Assembly (NCBI GenBank): GCA_029891345.1
Contig: CM057003.1
Span: forward strand, 12,812,709-12,876,708
Direction of reading: 5' to 3'
DNA from: Dryococelus australis
Taxonomy: Eukaryota > Arthropoda > Insecta > Phasmatodea > Phasmatidae
Length of the DNA: 64,000 nucleotides
Below are positions 55,101-62,880 of the stretch, piece by piece; the first letter of the stretch is position 1; each line of letters begins with the position of its first letter. Under the pieces are notes generated by a model, which searched no databases, had not been told where the DNA came from, and saw nothing but the letters and a program-made list of their open reading frames with translations. A program made the translations under genes and the position numbers.

Positions 55101-58100
55101 CAGTGCATCATCGACCATGGCAAATAGCGCGTATACCTCGGGAATAAATACCAAGTTACGGTAAACTGGGAGCACAGCCCAGAACTATTAATTTCAGAGA
55201 TGCTCAAACCAGAATTAATCAACCATGAGCTGCGTGAATCCACCTTTCACGAGTTAAAAACTATACTAGACGAGCACGCTGGAGCATTCAGCAAGGGGGA
55301 CAACTTCAACAGACCAGGTCGATACAACATGAGATATGGACGACCACCGAGGCACCGGCCTACTGCTGACCATACCGAGTATCGGCTCGTCGAAAGAAAA
55401 AAAAAAAAAAAAAAGAAAAAACACACACACACACTCACCTTACAACTCAGTGGTAGTACTGGTATCCAAGAAAGATGGCAAACTACGATTCTGCGTAAAC
55501 TATAAGGCATTAAACGAAGTGACTCACCCCATAGTTCCCCCAGCCGTCAACCTGTCACACACTTTGCGAGATATAGGGGAAGCCCAGATCTTCAGCACCT
55601 TGGATACGGAATCCGGATACTGGCAAAACGCAGTGCACCCCGACAGCTGTAAGTACACAGCATTTACCACCCCAGAAGGGGAGACCCTTCAATTTTGAGT
55701 CATGCATTTCGATCTTAAAAATACTCCGACCACACTTCAACGCCTCATGTCCACCGAAGTACTCACCAGGTACGTCTACGAATTCTGCTTCGCCTACTTA
55801 GACGACGTAATAATTTATTCAAAGTCCTGGGATGAGCATTTAACCCACAGCCAAAGAGTACTCGAAAGGCTAGAGCAGCACGGCATCACATGCAAATTAT
55901 CCAAGAGTTTCTTTGAAAAGACAACTATAGACTACCCAGGACACTTAGTCCAACCCGAAGAAAATTTTCCTCAACAAAAGTCTATCCGAGCCATAGCGGA
56001 TGCAGAGGAACCCACTAATAAGAAACAACTGCGCTGTTACCTAGGATTGTGCAACTGGTTGCGCGACTTCGTTCCAAACATTGCCGACCTGATGGCACCA
56101 CTGCATCCTCTCCTCGAAAACGAAGTTAGATGGAAATGGGGGGCCAAGCGTTCCAAGCACTAAAACGCCAACTCCACCGACATCAATTACCCGAGTTTAC
56201 TGGGTTGCCAATTCAAAATTAGCCAGCTGCTAGCTTGTTACTCAACAGAAAGTATTACATGAATGCGTGTTTTACAATTTTAGAATATTTATTTAGTTTA
56301 ATTAACATTCAAACAATTACCACATAGCAATCAAATTGTTAACAATGAGGAGAGTGCAGATTTTAATGAGGTCTTGAGAGCCAATGAAAGTAAAGCAAGG
56401 TGGATGTGGAACAGCACCAGAATGCATGGGCTGAGATTATGGAAAATCCCTTGAGAAATTCAGTTGAGCAGCAGCAGCATCATCATCTGGTATGATTCCC
56501 ACATCTTAAAATTCAGGGGTGACCAAACGAATAATTGAACCCGGTTTGCCTTGTGGTGAATTAGAAATAATACTTTTAAATATGAGCCAAATGATAGCAA
56601 CATATACATTCGAAAACAACCTTTTTAAATGGTTCTAGATACATCATGCTACACTAACATCATCCCTTGTATCATATGAGTGGGGTACCTGCGAGGGTGA
56701 GGTAGATGAGTTGCTGGTAGTCCAAGGTACCAGTGGACACAAGGAGCTGAGAGACCACGCCCGAGACCATCCGCCCCAACAAGTAGGCTGCACGTGTGTG
56801 GCTTGTCACCTGCTGGTAGTGTCTGCGATCTACCTGGGCATATATGTACGTGTAGTACGCCACCTCTGCCGCACTAAACAGGCCGTAGAGGAATTGCACC
56901 ACCTGGGGGGCATAACACCATAGAAAATAGTACTTTTAGCTTTAGCTACCAACTGAAAGCCACTTTTCCAAATTCAAATAATTGGAAAATAAGCTTGCTG
57001 AATATGTAGCAAAAATTTATTGAAGCAGATGCTGAGAGCAGACCTCAGATGGACGTACCTGCATCACAAAGAGAGTCTTCCCCACGAGGAGAGTGGAGAA
57101 GGTGGCAATGCCTGCAAGTCCCAGCAGCACAATGATCGACTTGTACCGCAGTAGGTCTGTGACGAGGAACACAAACACCAGCAGAGCCAGGTAGCAGTAT
57201 GTCCCCACTGGGTATATCTCCTGGTTCACCTGCGACATCAAGATATATGGATTTCTTCATTTCATATTCAGTAGTTCTATTATTTACCTTAGCAAAACAA
57301 TTCACAGTGGTTTAGCAGTCAGAATGTCTCACTAAGGCAAGCCAGGTTCAATTCCCGGTGGGGTCACCCACATTTTTGCATGTTGAATTTGAAGATGTAT
57401 CACTGAAACACTGAACCATCTGCTTCCTACAGGTACCACAGGATGCAACCAACATTCAAGGGTTATTAAGGCATAAAAAGTGAGCATCTTGTGTTTTTTT
57501 CCACAGACTTCTGAATTTTAGCCAGCTGGAACAGCATTCTTATATCAAAATGGCAGCACTTAAGTGTAGAAATGCTACAGAATGTAACACAGAGCTTTTA
57601 AAAGCTTATGATGACTGTGTTCCTTGTCATACAGAACTGTTTAAATAAGGGTAGTAGCATTACTGGGTAGCAAGTACAAACCAACACGTCTTTTACGAGA
57701 TAGCTTGTGTACATTATTACTTATGTTGAGACTACCCTGATCATCACACACTCCAAGCTCAGACACATGCAGCTACAGAATATCATATCACACATTCTGA
57801 ATTATTTAACAGTTTGTTCATATGTTAATCAATGTTGAAAGGATTAAAGCAATAAAATGGCGAGTGTAAAGTGTGCATTTATGCTCTTCTACTTTATCTA
57901 AAAAAAAACCCTTCACAAACCACTACCTAATCTCAGTCTACTTTGTAGCTTATGTTCTATCTTGCTATAACTCCAATATAAGATTTCTAAGTGTTGCATA
58001 TTTGTCTGATACACATGGTTGCCATGCTTAGTAGCAACCTTCGTAAAATAAAAAAATGTTCTAACACACTGCAACTGTTTTTATTAAACATTTAACTGAC

Positions 58101-61100
58101 ACATTTGTATTTCAACCAAATCAAAACAAGGAACTTTTCTCAACAGAATTTGTTACAAATAGAGAATAATGAATTACAATGGAGTATATAAGACAAGTTC
58201 CTGCTAGCCCATAGCACAGCACTTGTCACCTACAAAATTTAGGTGTGCCAGCAGAAGCCAATTGTATTTCTTACAGAGAAACTATTGCTGTACTGATGTT
58301 CATTCCTAACCGCATGTTACACAGAACATAATTTTATTTACTCTTCAGCATGCTACACATAAGCAGATATCATGTTAAAGGTGATGTTCACGAAAAAATG
58401 TGTTATTTTATATTTGTAATACATACTGATGGAAGGCATCAAGATTTGGATCATGCCTGAGAAGGCGGTGGATTGTTGGGAAGGAACAAGGGTAGGCTAG
58501 AAGTAAAGGACCAAAATATATTATATATGTGTTTATTGAATAAACTACACACTTCCCAGCATGTATTCAGGATGCCTGAAGGGCAGGGTAACAACTGCCA
58601 AGAGAATACGTTACACACATTGGAAATGGTGGGAAAAGAGTGACCCCTGAACAGCAGCAGCTAAGTGACCAGCACGGATGCACCAGCATGACGACATGGA
58701 CTCCCGTTACCACATGCTAGCAGTAATTGGTACCTCATCTGGTAACTTACCTCCTTTTCCCTCACCCAAAATTCTTACCCAACAATTATCTCTAACATAC
58801 CACGTGTGTCCCGGCTACTAAACACACCAAACCCAGTGAGTTTGGGAATGTTTGTATGTTCATTTTAAAGAGTTACTTAATGGTTAAGCATACTGATGGC
58901 GGCTAACAACCAGCTGTGCTAAAACCCATGAAGGCGCTCACCACGCATCTGTCACGTGCACAAAGAGGCTAATATTTTTGAACTCGCACATCAATAATAT
59001 TTTGCAGTGTAAAACGTGTTTTGTATTTGCAGGGTTTAATATGCTTTGAAATATTTTTAAGTGTTTGAATTTCATAACCAAAGTTTTCATAAAGTGCCCG
59101 CTACACCGAGATTGAGAACACTGATATTCCGGCATGAACACCGTAATAAAAAAGCACTGAATTAATATGAAAAATCCATACGAAAATTATAACAATGTAA
59201 AACATATTTAATTTAATTTGTGCCACTTTAATTTTTTAAAGTATAAATATTTTACTCGGCGTGCGTAGCACTTCCGCTTATGTGAAACCCGTAGGTGGTC
59301 ATGGTAGGTCCGTGCGACGCTTGCCTGTGGACAGTCTGTCATAGGGAGCTGGCGAGGTAAGACACTGTCACGTGCACACTACAACTTTTGTTCACTGATG
59401 TAGGTTTCCATAGTCAATTTAGTTAACCGGTCAACCTTTGCTTGCATACATTTTCCCAGACATTTCCCCATCATTATGCTTCCTCTTTAATTTATTTCAA
59501 CCTTGTGGTATTTTTCAAACTTAATCGAGGAGGAGAAAAATGACGGAGAGGTCACATGACCCGCACAACTTGAATCAGGTGCCATCCACCTATGTTAGTG
59601 GCGTTCCAGTGTAATTTCTGCATTATCTAAGCTCAATTTTAAGGGCTTTGTTTTTATGTATGTATTTTAAGGGTATTTTCATGTTTCAATATTTTACGGC
59701 AATTTCATGTAGAACCACATGGCTAAACTATGCCAAGTGTCTATCTGCACCATCCATACAGTTTGAGAGTTTATTTGTGTAAAAACATGTGCGCTACTAT
59801 TTATTTCAGGGTTCTATGTATTTTTCATGCAATTGATGCTTTTTGTACTTGATCACGTGGTCATGTAAATGTTAGATTTTAGCACCATCAGGCATGCTAC
59901 ACGCCTGCAATCACTTAAATCATAAAGAGGATAATTTTCTCTCTCAGAATAATATTTTGTCTGAATTTAATTTGCAGTTTTCAAGAGAAATATTGCAATA
60001 TCATCTGCACCACGTAGTCTGCCAAGAACATTATCCAGAGGCATCTGTGCCACCTAAGCTTGTTTTCACACATGTGTGTGTTTATTGTGAATACTCATCT
60101 TGTGCCCCCCCATCATCTTTTAAGGATCTTTATATATTTTGTGTGATTTCGCAATTTGTGTACGGTGATATTACTTCCGTCCTAGCCAGCTCAGTGTATA
60201 GGCAGTCACCACACTACCCACGTGCTGGCGGGCGAGCCTAAACGAGATTTCGTTAGTGATGCCAAGTAGTCACATGTGTTAAAATGTTTTCATCAAGGGT
60301 TTCATTTGTAATTCGCAGTACCTATCTTCAGAGAAAAACTGTCAGTCCATCCTAGCGGCTGTCGGCCCTCTTCCCTTGTGAAGGCTGTGCTTTCATGCAC
60401 CTCGGTAAGATCATCCATCTAGGAGTGCGCTAGATTAATTGCGGGCTGGGGAGCACCCACGCGGAATTGGCTAGTCATGAACGAGATAATCATAATTTCA
60501 TTGGCACGTTGATGTGCATGCATAGTAACAATAAAAGCAAGCATCCGTAACCTACCTCTTTCATTTGTAGTGACAGTGCCCTGGCCACATGTATTTTATC
60601 GAGTGATTATTTTCAAAGTGATGTTTAGTTAAAGTTTAGTATTGCCAACGAGTTTGTAAGTACTCACGGGTGAGATGGATAAACAGAACCCACAGCATTC
60701 CTGAGAACCCAGAGTCTTAGTATACCGGTTAACCTTTGCTTGCGTACGTTTTGTCAGATATTTTCCCCACAATATGCTTCCACTTAACCTAACAACTTGT
60801 GCCCTTCTGGTTTTTTGAAATATAAATGAGAAGGAAGGAAAAATGTCGGAGAGGCCACACGGCCCACGCAACTTGAATCAGGCGCAATCCGCCTACGTTA
60901 AAGGCGTTTCATTGCAATTTCTGTATCATTGCAGCGTACAATTTTAAGGGCTTTACTTTCATGTATGTATGTCAGTGTAATTTTCATGTTTAATTGTTTT
61001 ATGGCAACATCACTTGCCACCACGTGGTTCATAGCCGCCAAGTCAATGTCCGCGCCAGCCATACGCTTCGAGAGTTTATTTGTGTAAAATCATGTGCCCC

Positions 61101-62878
61101 ATAATTTATTTCAGGGTTCTATGTACTTTTTATTCAGGGTTTCATGTAATTCTTGCATAATTGATGATTTGTATGTTTGACCACGCAGTCATTTCAATGT
61201 TTGATTTTCTTGCCATTTGGCATGTGACCAGTTCAAAACCAATGCAATCTACCAAAGAATAATTTTCCAAACAAAAATAATTTATCTGGACAGAATTTGC
61301 AGTTTTTGTGGAGGAAAACTAAGAATTCATCTGCACCACGTGATCCGCTACGAAACATATCCAGTGGCATCCGCGCCATCTAAGTTTGCTTTCATGTATC
61401 TGCGTGTTTATTGTGACCACTCATGTCGTATCCCATCATATTTCAAGGGTATTTATGTAAAGGGTATGGTGATATTATTTCCGTCCTAGCTGGCTATGTG
61501 TATAGGCCGTCACCTCACTAACCACATTCTGCAAGATGAGCCCTGACGAGTCCGCGTTAGTGATGCTAAATAATCACACATGTTTGTGCAACTTATTCAT
61601 TTGTTTCATCATGTAATTCTCTGCGCCCTATCTTCAGGAAAAATCGTCAGTCCACCCTAGCAGCTGTCGACCCCCTTCCCTTGTGGAGATTGTGTTTTCT
61701 AACATCACAGAGAAGTCATAAATCTAGGAGTGCGCTAGATTAATTGCGGACTAGGAAGCACCTGAACAGAGTTAGCTAGACACGTCCGAGTTTTCATAAG
61801 AAGTCAAGTTGGTACGATCTTGTACGGTTAACACAATAAAAGCAAATACACAGTACCCTAAGTCTTTCTTTTGTAGTGGCTCGCCCAACTCTGCAAGTGA
61901 TCCAAGTTTGGTAAAGTTGTTTAGTAATGCAAAATGTTTGGTAAGAACGCTTAGGTGATATGGGCACACAGAACCCACAGCATCCCTGAGAACCCCGAGT
62001 CTCAACAGTGCAGTGACTGGGAAACACCTCTGGCACCCACCTACAGTAAGTTTGTGTCACCGTTCGTCTCGTGTCTCACCCGACGGCGTAAATACATAAA
62101 ATTAACACTGCCATAAGCCTGAGCATTTAATTCATGTGTCGGTCAAGTGAAACTGTGAAATAATTAGAAAAGTAAATATGTCACAAATTTGCCAATTATT
62201 TAAACTATACGTATTAAAATATGGAATGCAAAAGAAACCATTTCAATATTTATAAATGTTCTACTAACAGTTTTTAGTTCAACTTTAAGACATGGAACTA
62301 ATTTCTCTCAGTTGTTGCCAACTTAACTGAGCACATGACAGTTAGTGTTCCCATTAAAATAAATATGTAGGTAGGGCCAGCGACATTTTTAAAAGGTTGA
62401 TTTCGAAAGTTTTCACTTAATTGTAAACAGCCTTTAACAACATTTAGGTATCACAGCAAAGTACCAAACAATATTAAAGTTTATTTTGATTTTAACACTA
62501 CTTGCAATAGTGTAGAGAAAAATTTATAATGTAAAGATCTACTTATTATAGTAGGCACCAAACCACCTTTGTACTGACTGTGTTAAAATTACAAACTAAG
62601 CTGCCGCTGGGGTCTGCTGTAATTGGTACAACCATCTCTCCACGGAGACACTCCTACTTTTGAAGACAGTTCCTTCACAATAATTCTGTATGTTTCCTCT
62701 GAGTCTGTTGTGTGAGAGGCTGTCTGTTTACCTGACTGCTGGTGAAGTTCTTCCATGGGCCGAGCAAGTAAGGGGTGACGTACGGCTCCGATGGTCGGAA
62801 CTCCTTGAGGAAGCCGAACATGCACAGCAGTAGGGACACTTTCAGCCATGGTGCTACGCTGATCATTATGCCGCTCAT
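25053..62878 (-). CDS. SLC19-family folate/thiamine carrier gene (8 coding exons, whole gene)
   Basis: Joined coding exons on the minus strand are 62878-62732, 57229-57059, 56902-56689, 48579-48305, 47854-47749, 45933-45741, 38647-38506 and 25178-25053. Every intron is GT-AG, the phases agree (0,0,1,0,1,2,0), and the total is 1374 nt, giving a 457-aa protein plus TGA. Recognised family signatures are RPSEPY in TM1 (residues 28-33), NQEIYP, LVTDLLRYK, AAEVAYYTYIY, WSLWWAL..CGYLQ before TM7, NGAVEA, and GLIFGVNTF near TM11. The family consists of 12-TM plasma-membrane carriers for reduced folates (SLC19A1) or thiamine (SLC19A2/3). The substrate cannot be told from sequence alone. Length is slightly under the vertebrate proteins (about 500 aa), mainly because the central loop and C-tail are short. 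Introns are 156 bp to 13.3 kb and are loaded with transposable elements. A 5' noncoding exon is expected because only two bases precede the ATG in the first coding exon. Confidence 0.93.
25179..31000. other. SLC19 intron 7, distal part
   Basis: Part of the 13.3-kb intron between coding exons 7 and 8. 25.2-26.7 kb is AT-rich. 27.24-28.3 kb is GC- and CpG-richer with overlapping frames up to 155 codons on both strands, none with a recognisable domain. 28.4-30.6 kb is AT-rich. It is probably decayed transposon sequence, but no family is identified. Confidence 0.45.
31000..31830 (+). mobile_element. LTR-like repeat L1
   Basis: Homologous to L2 (minus, about 33010-33515) and L3 (plus, about 33516-33930). 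Shared landmarks are ACTTCGCCCC.CCTACGAGC (31048), GCTCAGGGG (31076), the hairpin near 31156-31184, and GTGTTGGAAGGTTACGC (31432). L2 and L3 show a TATATAAGCGGC TATA-like box where this copy is degenerate. LTR identity is inferred from repeat pairing and promoter-like elements; no RT is adjacent. Confidence 0.6.
31156..31186. repeat. AATTGTAATTA hairpin in L1
   Basis: Eleven-base arms AATTGTAATTA / TAATTACAATT flank a short loop. A corresponding hairpin (TTGTAAATTA / TAATTACAA) is kept in L3 near 33636-33660, which suggests a retained structural feature of this element. Confidence 0.6.
31850..32720 (-). pseudogene. Unknown element ORF region X (inverted partner of 34060-34870)
   Basis: Read on the minus strand, it begins with a basic segment RGGIRSRQRRKERRILA (near 32630). 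Further on it carries LASHILATLIVRRIELPG (near 32030). The plus-strand region Y at 34060-34870 has the same order with RGGIQSGQRRRERRTLA and LASRILATLIVRRIELPG. The two are therefore inverted copies of one coding or leader sequence, each broken by stops or frame changes. No known domain is recognised. Position inside LTR-like repeats suggests a retroelement product. Confidence 0.5.
33010..33515 (-). mobile_element. LTR-like repeat L2, head-to-head with L3
   Basis: The reverse complement matches L1 and L3: GACAGGGGTTTTAATTTGTC, then GGCGCTCCTGCA.C.CCGATA, and a CCATGTTGGAAAGCTACGCC block. It is followed (minus direction) by region X, consistent with a 5' LTR followed by element interior. Confidence 0.6.
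33449..33583. repeat. 60-bp palindrome at the L2/L3 junction
   Basis: The left arm 33449-33509 and right arm 33524-33583 are about 90% complementary, including CCCCTGAGC..GGTGGCT.GTAGATGGGGCG. A 14-bp spacer separates them. It marks the symmetry centre of the head-to-head LTR arrangement. Confidence 0.85.
33516..33930 (+). mobile_element. LTR-like repeat L3
   Basis: It carries ATATATAAGCGGC (near 33564), the hairpin near 33640, and AATAAATAAAG near 33710 as a possible poly(A) signal. The GACAGGGGTTTTTATTTGTC block is near 33830. It is followed by region Y in the same orientation. Confidence 0.6.
34060..34870 (+). pseudogene. Unknown element ORF region Y (partner of X)
   Basis: It starts with RGGIQSGQRRRERRTLA near 34066. 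The open frame 34131-34607 follows (158 aa, rich in P, S and T, with PISPLVPLEIATPFDHL). A second frame (34462-34845) contains LASRILATLIVRRIELPG. Homology with X spans both frames, so at least one frameshift separates them. No protease, RT or zinc knuckle is visible and the function is unknown. Confidence 0.5.
34871..37610. other. Intron 7 spacer, no gene recognised
   Basis: Mostly AT-rich. A short frame at 35405-35728 (107 aa) has no family signature. Near 35270-35357 the minus strand reads ACAGTAGAGCCCGGTTATG, resembling pogo/Tigger-type termini. Confidence 0.45.
37612..37740 (+). mobile_element. Pogo/Tigger-like terminus
   Basis: CAGTAAAACCTCGTTAATTC at 37612 resembles the CAGT..AACCTCG(A/T)TAAT termini of pogo/Tigger-type DNA transposons and MITEs. 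Similar ends occur on the minus strand near 44549 (ACAGTAATACCTTGTTAATT) and 35357. No transposase is visible, so these are likely MITE or fragment ends. Confidence 0.4.
38060..38328 (-). mobile_element. tRNA-derived SINE, copy 1
   Basis: On the minus strand GGGGCTGCGGTGGTATAGTG starts a tRNA-like head. Box A is TGGTATAGTGGTCAG (38315-38301), and box B is GAGTTTGATTCTG (38273-38261). A non-tRNA body follows and continues to about 38060. The head resembles the Asp/Glu/Gly tRNA group. It cannot fold as a proper tRNA (extra bases, no matched acceptor stem) and its body is shared with 56360-56562, so it is a SINE rather than a tRNA gene. Confidence 0.8.
38506..38647 (-). CDS. SLC19 coding exon 7 (residues 369-416)
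   Basis: A 142-bp exon, acceptor GTTGCAG, donor CAG|GTAACA, phase 2 in and 0 out. It encodes the TM10-TM11 loop and TM11 with SYGLIFGVNTFVALALQTVL, matching the highly conserved Y(A/G)L(V/I)FG(V/I)NTF region of SLC19. It then encodes a short loop ending SPRTQ. The next intron is 13.3 kb, the longest of the gene. Confidence 0.93.
38648..39875. other. Intron 6 AT-rich spacer
   Basis: No gene or recognised repeat. Confidence 0.5.
39876..41895 (-). repeat. Family A repeat, copy 3 (SLC19 intron 6)
   Basis: The plus-strand left end is TTGACGCCGTCGGGTAAG and the right end GCCGGCATCAA, so the two termini are nearly inverted repeats (TTGACGCCG / TTGATGCCG). It carries an internal 81-bp tandem duplication at 40163-40325. 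It lies between SLC19 coding exons 6 and 7. No clear target-site duplication was found by eye. Confidence 0.8.
40163..40325. repeat. 81-bp perfect tandem duplication inside family A copy 3
   Basis: The unit starting TAAAAATCAATGTGCCATG recurs exactly 81 bp later, including the TTGGGTGCTCCCCAGCCTGG stretch. It is absent from the other family A copies, so it is a recent local duplication. Confidence 0.9.
42240..43430. mobile_element. LTR-like region with hairpin-bearing repeats
   Basis: A TATA box (TATAAAAT, 42493-42500) is followed by a CT-rich transcribed-leader-like stretch. Variants of the hairpin GCACTTTCAGTGC occur at 42604, 42687, 43253 and 43361. The last two head 108-bp tandem units. 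These make a minus-strand open frame (43428-42979, 149 aa) with two 36-residue repeats carrying (S/T)ESA(M/V)E. It is probably LTR/leader DNA of a retroelement. Whether the repeats are coding is unclear. Confidence 0.45.
43880..44345 (-). mobile_element. LTR-like fragment, minus orientation
   Basis: On the minus strand GTATAAGGCCGTGCGC (near 44080) matches the ATATAAGGCCGTGCGTG promoter stretch of the LTR-like DNA at 51820. A similar GTCAC-rich upstream part precedes it. This suggests a related LTR in inverse orientation. Boundaries are approximate. Confidence 0.45.
45741..45933 (-). CDS. SLC19 coding exon 6 (residues 305-369)
   Basis: A 193-bp exon with acceptor GCAACAG and donor AA|GTGAGT, phase 1 in and phase 2 out. 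It encodes TM8-TM10: IGAAAALGCGWVRLDWRRVG (TM8 and loop), LFLGVCSMAIGGVLI (TM9), then MWVAYTSHVLFGVMFNAMIT (TM10). Hydrophobicity and the GA/WVRLDW pattern fit the second half of the transporter. Both flanking codons are completed exactly by the neighbouring exons. Confidence 0.92.
46430..46965 (-). mobile_element. Candidate solo LTR in SLC19 intron 5
   Basis: On the minus strand CCAATATATAAGGAAGCGCG (near 46808-46789) resembles a TATA promoter and is followed by a short GC-richer leader. Downstream, AATAAATCTCC (near 46485) could be its poly(A) signal. The promoter plus poly(A) arrangement is LTR-like, but no second copy is in the window to confirm the ends. Confidence 0.35.
47749..47854 (-). 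CDS. SLC19 coding exon 5 (residues 270-305)
   Basis: A 106-bp exon, acceptor ATTATAG, donor ATTG|GTTAGT, phase 0 in and phase 1 out. It encodes GLNYVQLLWEVILKEND and then LLNGAVEAVYTIIG. The NYVQ..WE and NGAVEA strings are diagnostic for the TM7-TM8 part of SLC19 proteins. It is too short to appear as a notable ORF and was found by following the splice phase from exon 4. The 450-bp intron upstream of it has no recognisable insert. Confidence 0.92.
48305..48579 (-). CDS. SLC19 coding exon 4 (residues 178-269, central loop)
   Basis: A 275-bp exon entering in phase 1 and leaving in phase 0 (acceptor GTTGCAG, donor CAG|GTGAGC). It completes TM6 (LWSLMLPPVKHSLYFH), then encodes the polar TM6-TM7 loop rich in E, D, S and R, and finally TM7 with WSLWWALAMCGYLQ. 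The loop (about residues 195-235) is much shorter than in mammalian SLC19A1/2. The loop is the least conserved part of this family. Confidence 0.92.
48824..48844. repeat. (AAAT)n microsatellite
   Basis: Short tetranucleotide repeat in SLC19 intron 3. Confidence 0.85.
49180..49660 (+). mobile_element. LTR-like segment upstream of RT fragment
   Basis: TATAAATG at 49381-49388 is preceded by a GC-rich region and followed by CTGCCTGAGA-type leader sequence. It runs within about 40 bp into reverse transcriptase sequence, so gag and protease are absent. This points to a large internal deletion or a recombinant LTR. Confidence 0.5.
49690..51050 (+). pseudogene. Ty3-like RT and RNase H remnant (copy III)
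   Basis: It starts with KDGSLRFCNQLL (about 49729). Then come FIAPKGEIHQFNVMPFGLKN and ATFQRLM, the catalytic YLDDVII (TAC CTA GAT GAT at 50049-50060), and, after frame changes, FLGH-like and WLRDF-like pieces. RNase H follows with LLTDASRTGLGAVLYQE (about 50470) and LRTDNHAL (about 50676). The tether ending LNFTIQHCPGKQ (about 50770) follows. Stops and frameshifts occur throughout. In the living element this enzyme copies genomic RNA to DNA. No integrase is recognised. Confidence 0.9.
51560..53392 (+). mobile_element. Candidate 5' LTR/leader of Ty3-like element II
   Basis: TATA (TATAAG, 51821-51826), a CT-rich leader and a poly(A)-type AATAAA (52283-52288) resemble an LTR. The primer-binding-like site lies at 53393. 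If the LTR truly ends there it would be about 1.8 kb; otherwise a leader or insertion intervenes. A 213-codon open frame (52667-53308) in this part shows no known domain. No 3' LTR was found because the element is truncated near 56.2 kb. Confidence 0.5.
53393..53410 (+). promoter_or_regulatory. Candidate primer-binding site (tRNA-Lys type)
   Basis: TGGTGCCCGACATGGGGC matches 15 of 18 bases of the known Lys-tRNA primer-binding site TGGCGCCCAACGTGGGGC, and all three differences are transitions. It lies about 220 bp upstream of the PHD-Gag reading frame, where a retrotransposon would prime minus-strand DNA synthesis. Confidence 0.65.
53523..54660 (+). pseudogene. Ty3-like Gag with tandem PHD-type zinc fingers (copy II)
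   Basis: Finger 1 (53610-53753) reads VCNHVTCQCSG..KCIQCNQEFHYLC..FRCEP, ending in a TGA where the last zinc-ligand Cys is expected. Finger 2 (53772-53912) is CSWITCSG..HCILCSESFHHTC..YRCELC, with complete ligands. After a frame change Gag follows (EKQWVS, ATEWWKRYGE, 54106-54297). A degenerate knuckle KCWFCPGCNFNKDCPRR lies near 54580. The two-finger arrangement is the same as in copy I, so it is ancestral to the family. PHD-type folds bind zinc and in host proteins often read histone tails. Their role here is unknown. Confidence 0.85.
54795..54925 (+). pseudogene. Retroviral-type aspartic protease remnant
   Basis: IEIEVNDQHVLGLLDSAATG (from about 54826) corresponds to the single active-site strand of a retropepsin. 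The usual D-(S/T)-G-A is D-S-A-A here, so the conserved Gly is changed. It lies between Gag and RT as expected for Ty3-like pol, and processes the polyprotein in living elements. Confidence 0.65.
55200..56200 (+). pseudogene. Ty3-like reverse transcriptase remnant (element II)
   Basis: The pre-RT part HELKTILDEHAGAFSKGD lies in 55200-55390. A poly-A/CA tract at 55395-55437 then shifts the frame. RT follows with VVVLVSKKDGKLRFCVNY, FSTLDTESGYWQ (first catalytic Asp), a TGA at 55696, FAYLDDVIIYSKS (catalytic DD at 55801-55806), and LRCYLGLCNWLRDFVPNIAD. The match stops near 56200 before RNase H and integrase, so the element is 3'-truncated. It inserted in SLC19 intron 3 in the opposite orientation to the gene. 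Confidence 0.92.
55395..55437. repeat. Poly-A plus (CA)n tract inside RT
   Basis: A run of about 18 A, then a second A run and a CA repeat, lies between the pre-RT and RT segments. It changes the reading frame and looks like slippage expansion or a retroposed tail. Confidence 0.85.
56360..56562 (-). mobile_element. tRNA-derived SINE, copy 2 (5'-truncated)
   Basis: The body matches SINE copy 1 (GAGGTCTTGAGAGCCAATGA against AAGGTCTTGAGAACTGATGA on the plus strand; shared AGCAGCATCA and ATCCC tracts). On the minus strand box B reads CCGGGTTCAATTATTC. Box A is missing. It lies 127 bp downstream of SLC19 exon 3 in its intron. Confidence 0.7.
56689..56902 (-). CDS. SLC19 coding exon 3 (residues 107-178)
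   Basis: A 214-bp exon, acceptor CCCCCAG, donor GCAG|GTACC, ending in phase 1. It encodes VVQFLYGLFSAAEVAYYTYI, the conserved TM4 signature, then residues such as HYQQVTSHTRAAYLLGR covering the TM4-TM5 loop and TM5. The first codon is GTG (Val), an internal codon rather than an initiator. The following 8.1-kb intron contains a SINE and two Ty3-like retroelement remnants in the antisense orientation relative to the gene. Confidence 0.94.
57059..57229 (-). CDS. SLC19 coding exon 2 (residues 50-106)
   Basis: A 171-bp exon, phase 0 at both ends, with acceptor GTCGCAG and donor CAG|GTACGT. It encodes VNQEIYPVGTYCYLALL, then LVTDLLRYK and TM2-TM3, ending in FVMQ. The NQEIYPV and TDLLRY strings are typical of SLC19 carriers. 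Only 156 bp separates it from exon 3, the shortest intron of the gene. Confidence 0.94.
57303..57475 (+). mobile_element. tRNA-derived SINE, copy 3
   Basis: Box A region AGTGGTTTAGCAGTCAG (57306-57322) and box B GGTTCAATTCC (57344-57354) have tRNA-like spacing. They are followed by GGTGGGGTCACCCACATTTT and a non-tRNA body. It lies in SLC19 intron 1, opposite to the gene, 73 bp upstream of exon 2. Confidence 0.7.
58894..62090 (+). repeat. Family A repeat, copy 4 (chimeric, 1.7 copies; SLC19 intron 1)
   Basis: From 58894 the sequence follows the family A consensus up to CCCAGAGTCT near 60718. It then jumps back to the internal TATACCGGTTAACC landmark and runs a second time to the normal right end CACCCGACGGCG at 62088. 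The unit is therefore one copy lacking about its last 100 bp, joined to a second copy lacking about its first 550 bp. This is what unequal exchange between tandem copies would leave. Confidence 0.78.
62091..62731. other. Intron 1 AT-rich spacer
   Basis: No gene or recognised repeat between family A copy 4 and SLC19 exon 1. Confidence 0.5.
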
Positions 62879-62880
62879 GT
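62732..62880 (-). CDS. SLC19 coding exon 1 (residues 1-49)
   Basis: The acceptor is GTTGCAG at 62881 and the ATG follows two bases into the exon, at 62878-62876. The exon encodes TM1 with LLLCMFGFLKEFRPSEPY and then LLGPWKNFT. It ends SSQ with a CAG|GTAAAC donor, phase 0. The ATG is chosen because the family N-terminus is short before TM1 and an acceptor sits just upstream. An upstream coding exon is possible but not needed. The 5.5-kb intron that follows contains family A repeats and a SINE. Confidence 0.9.
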
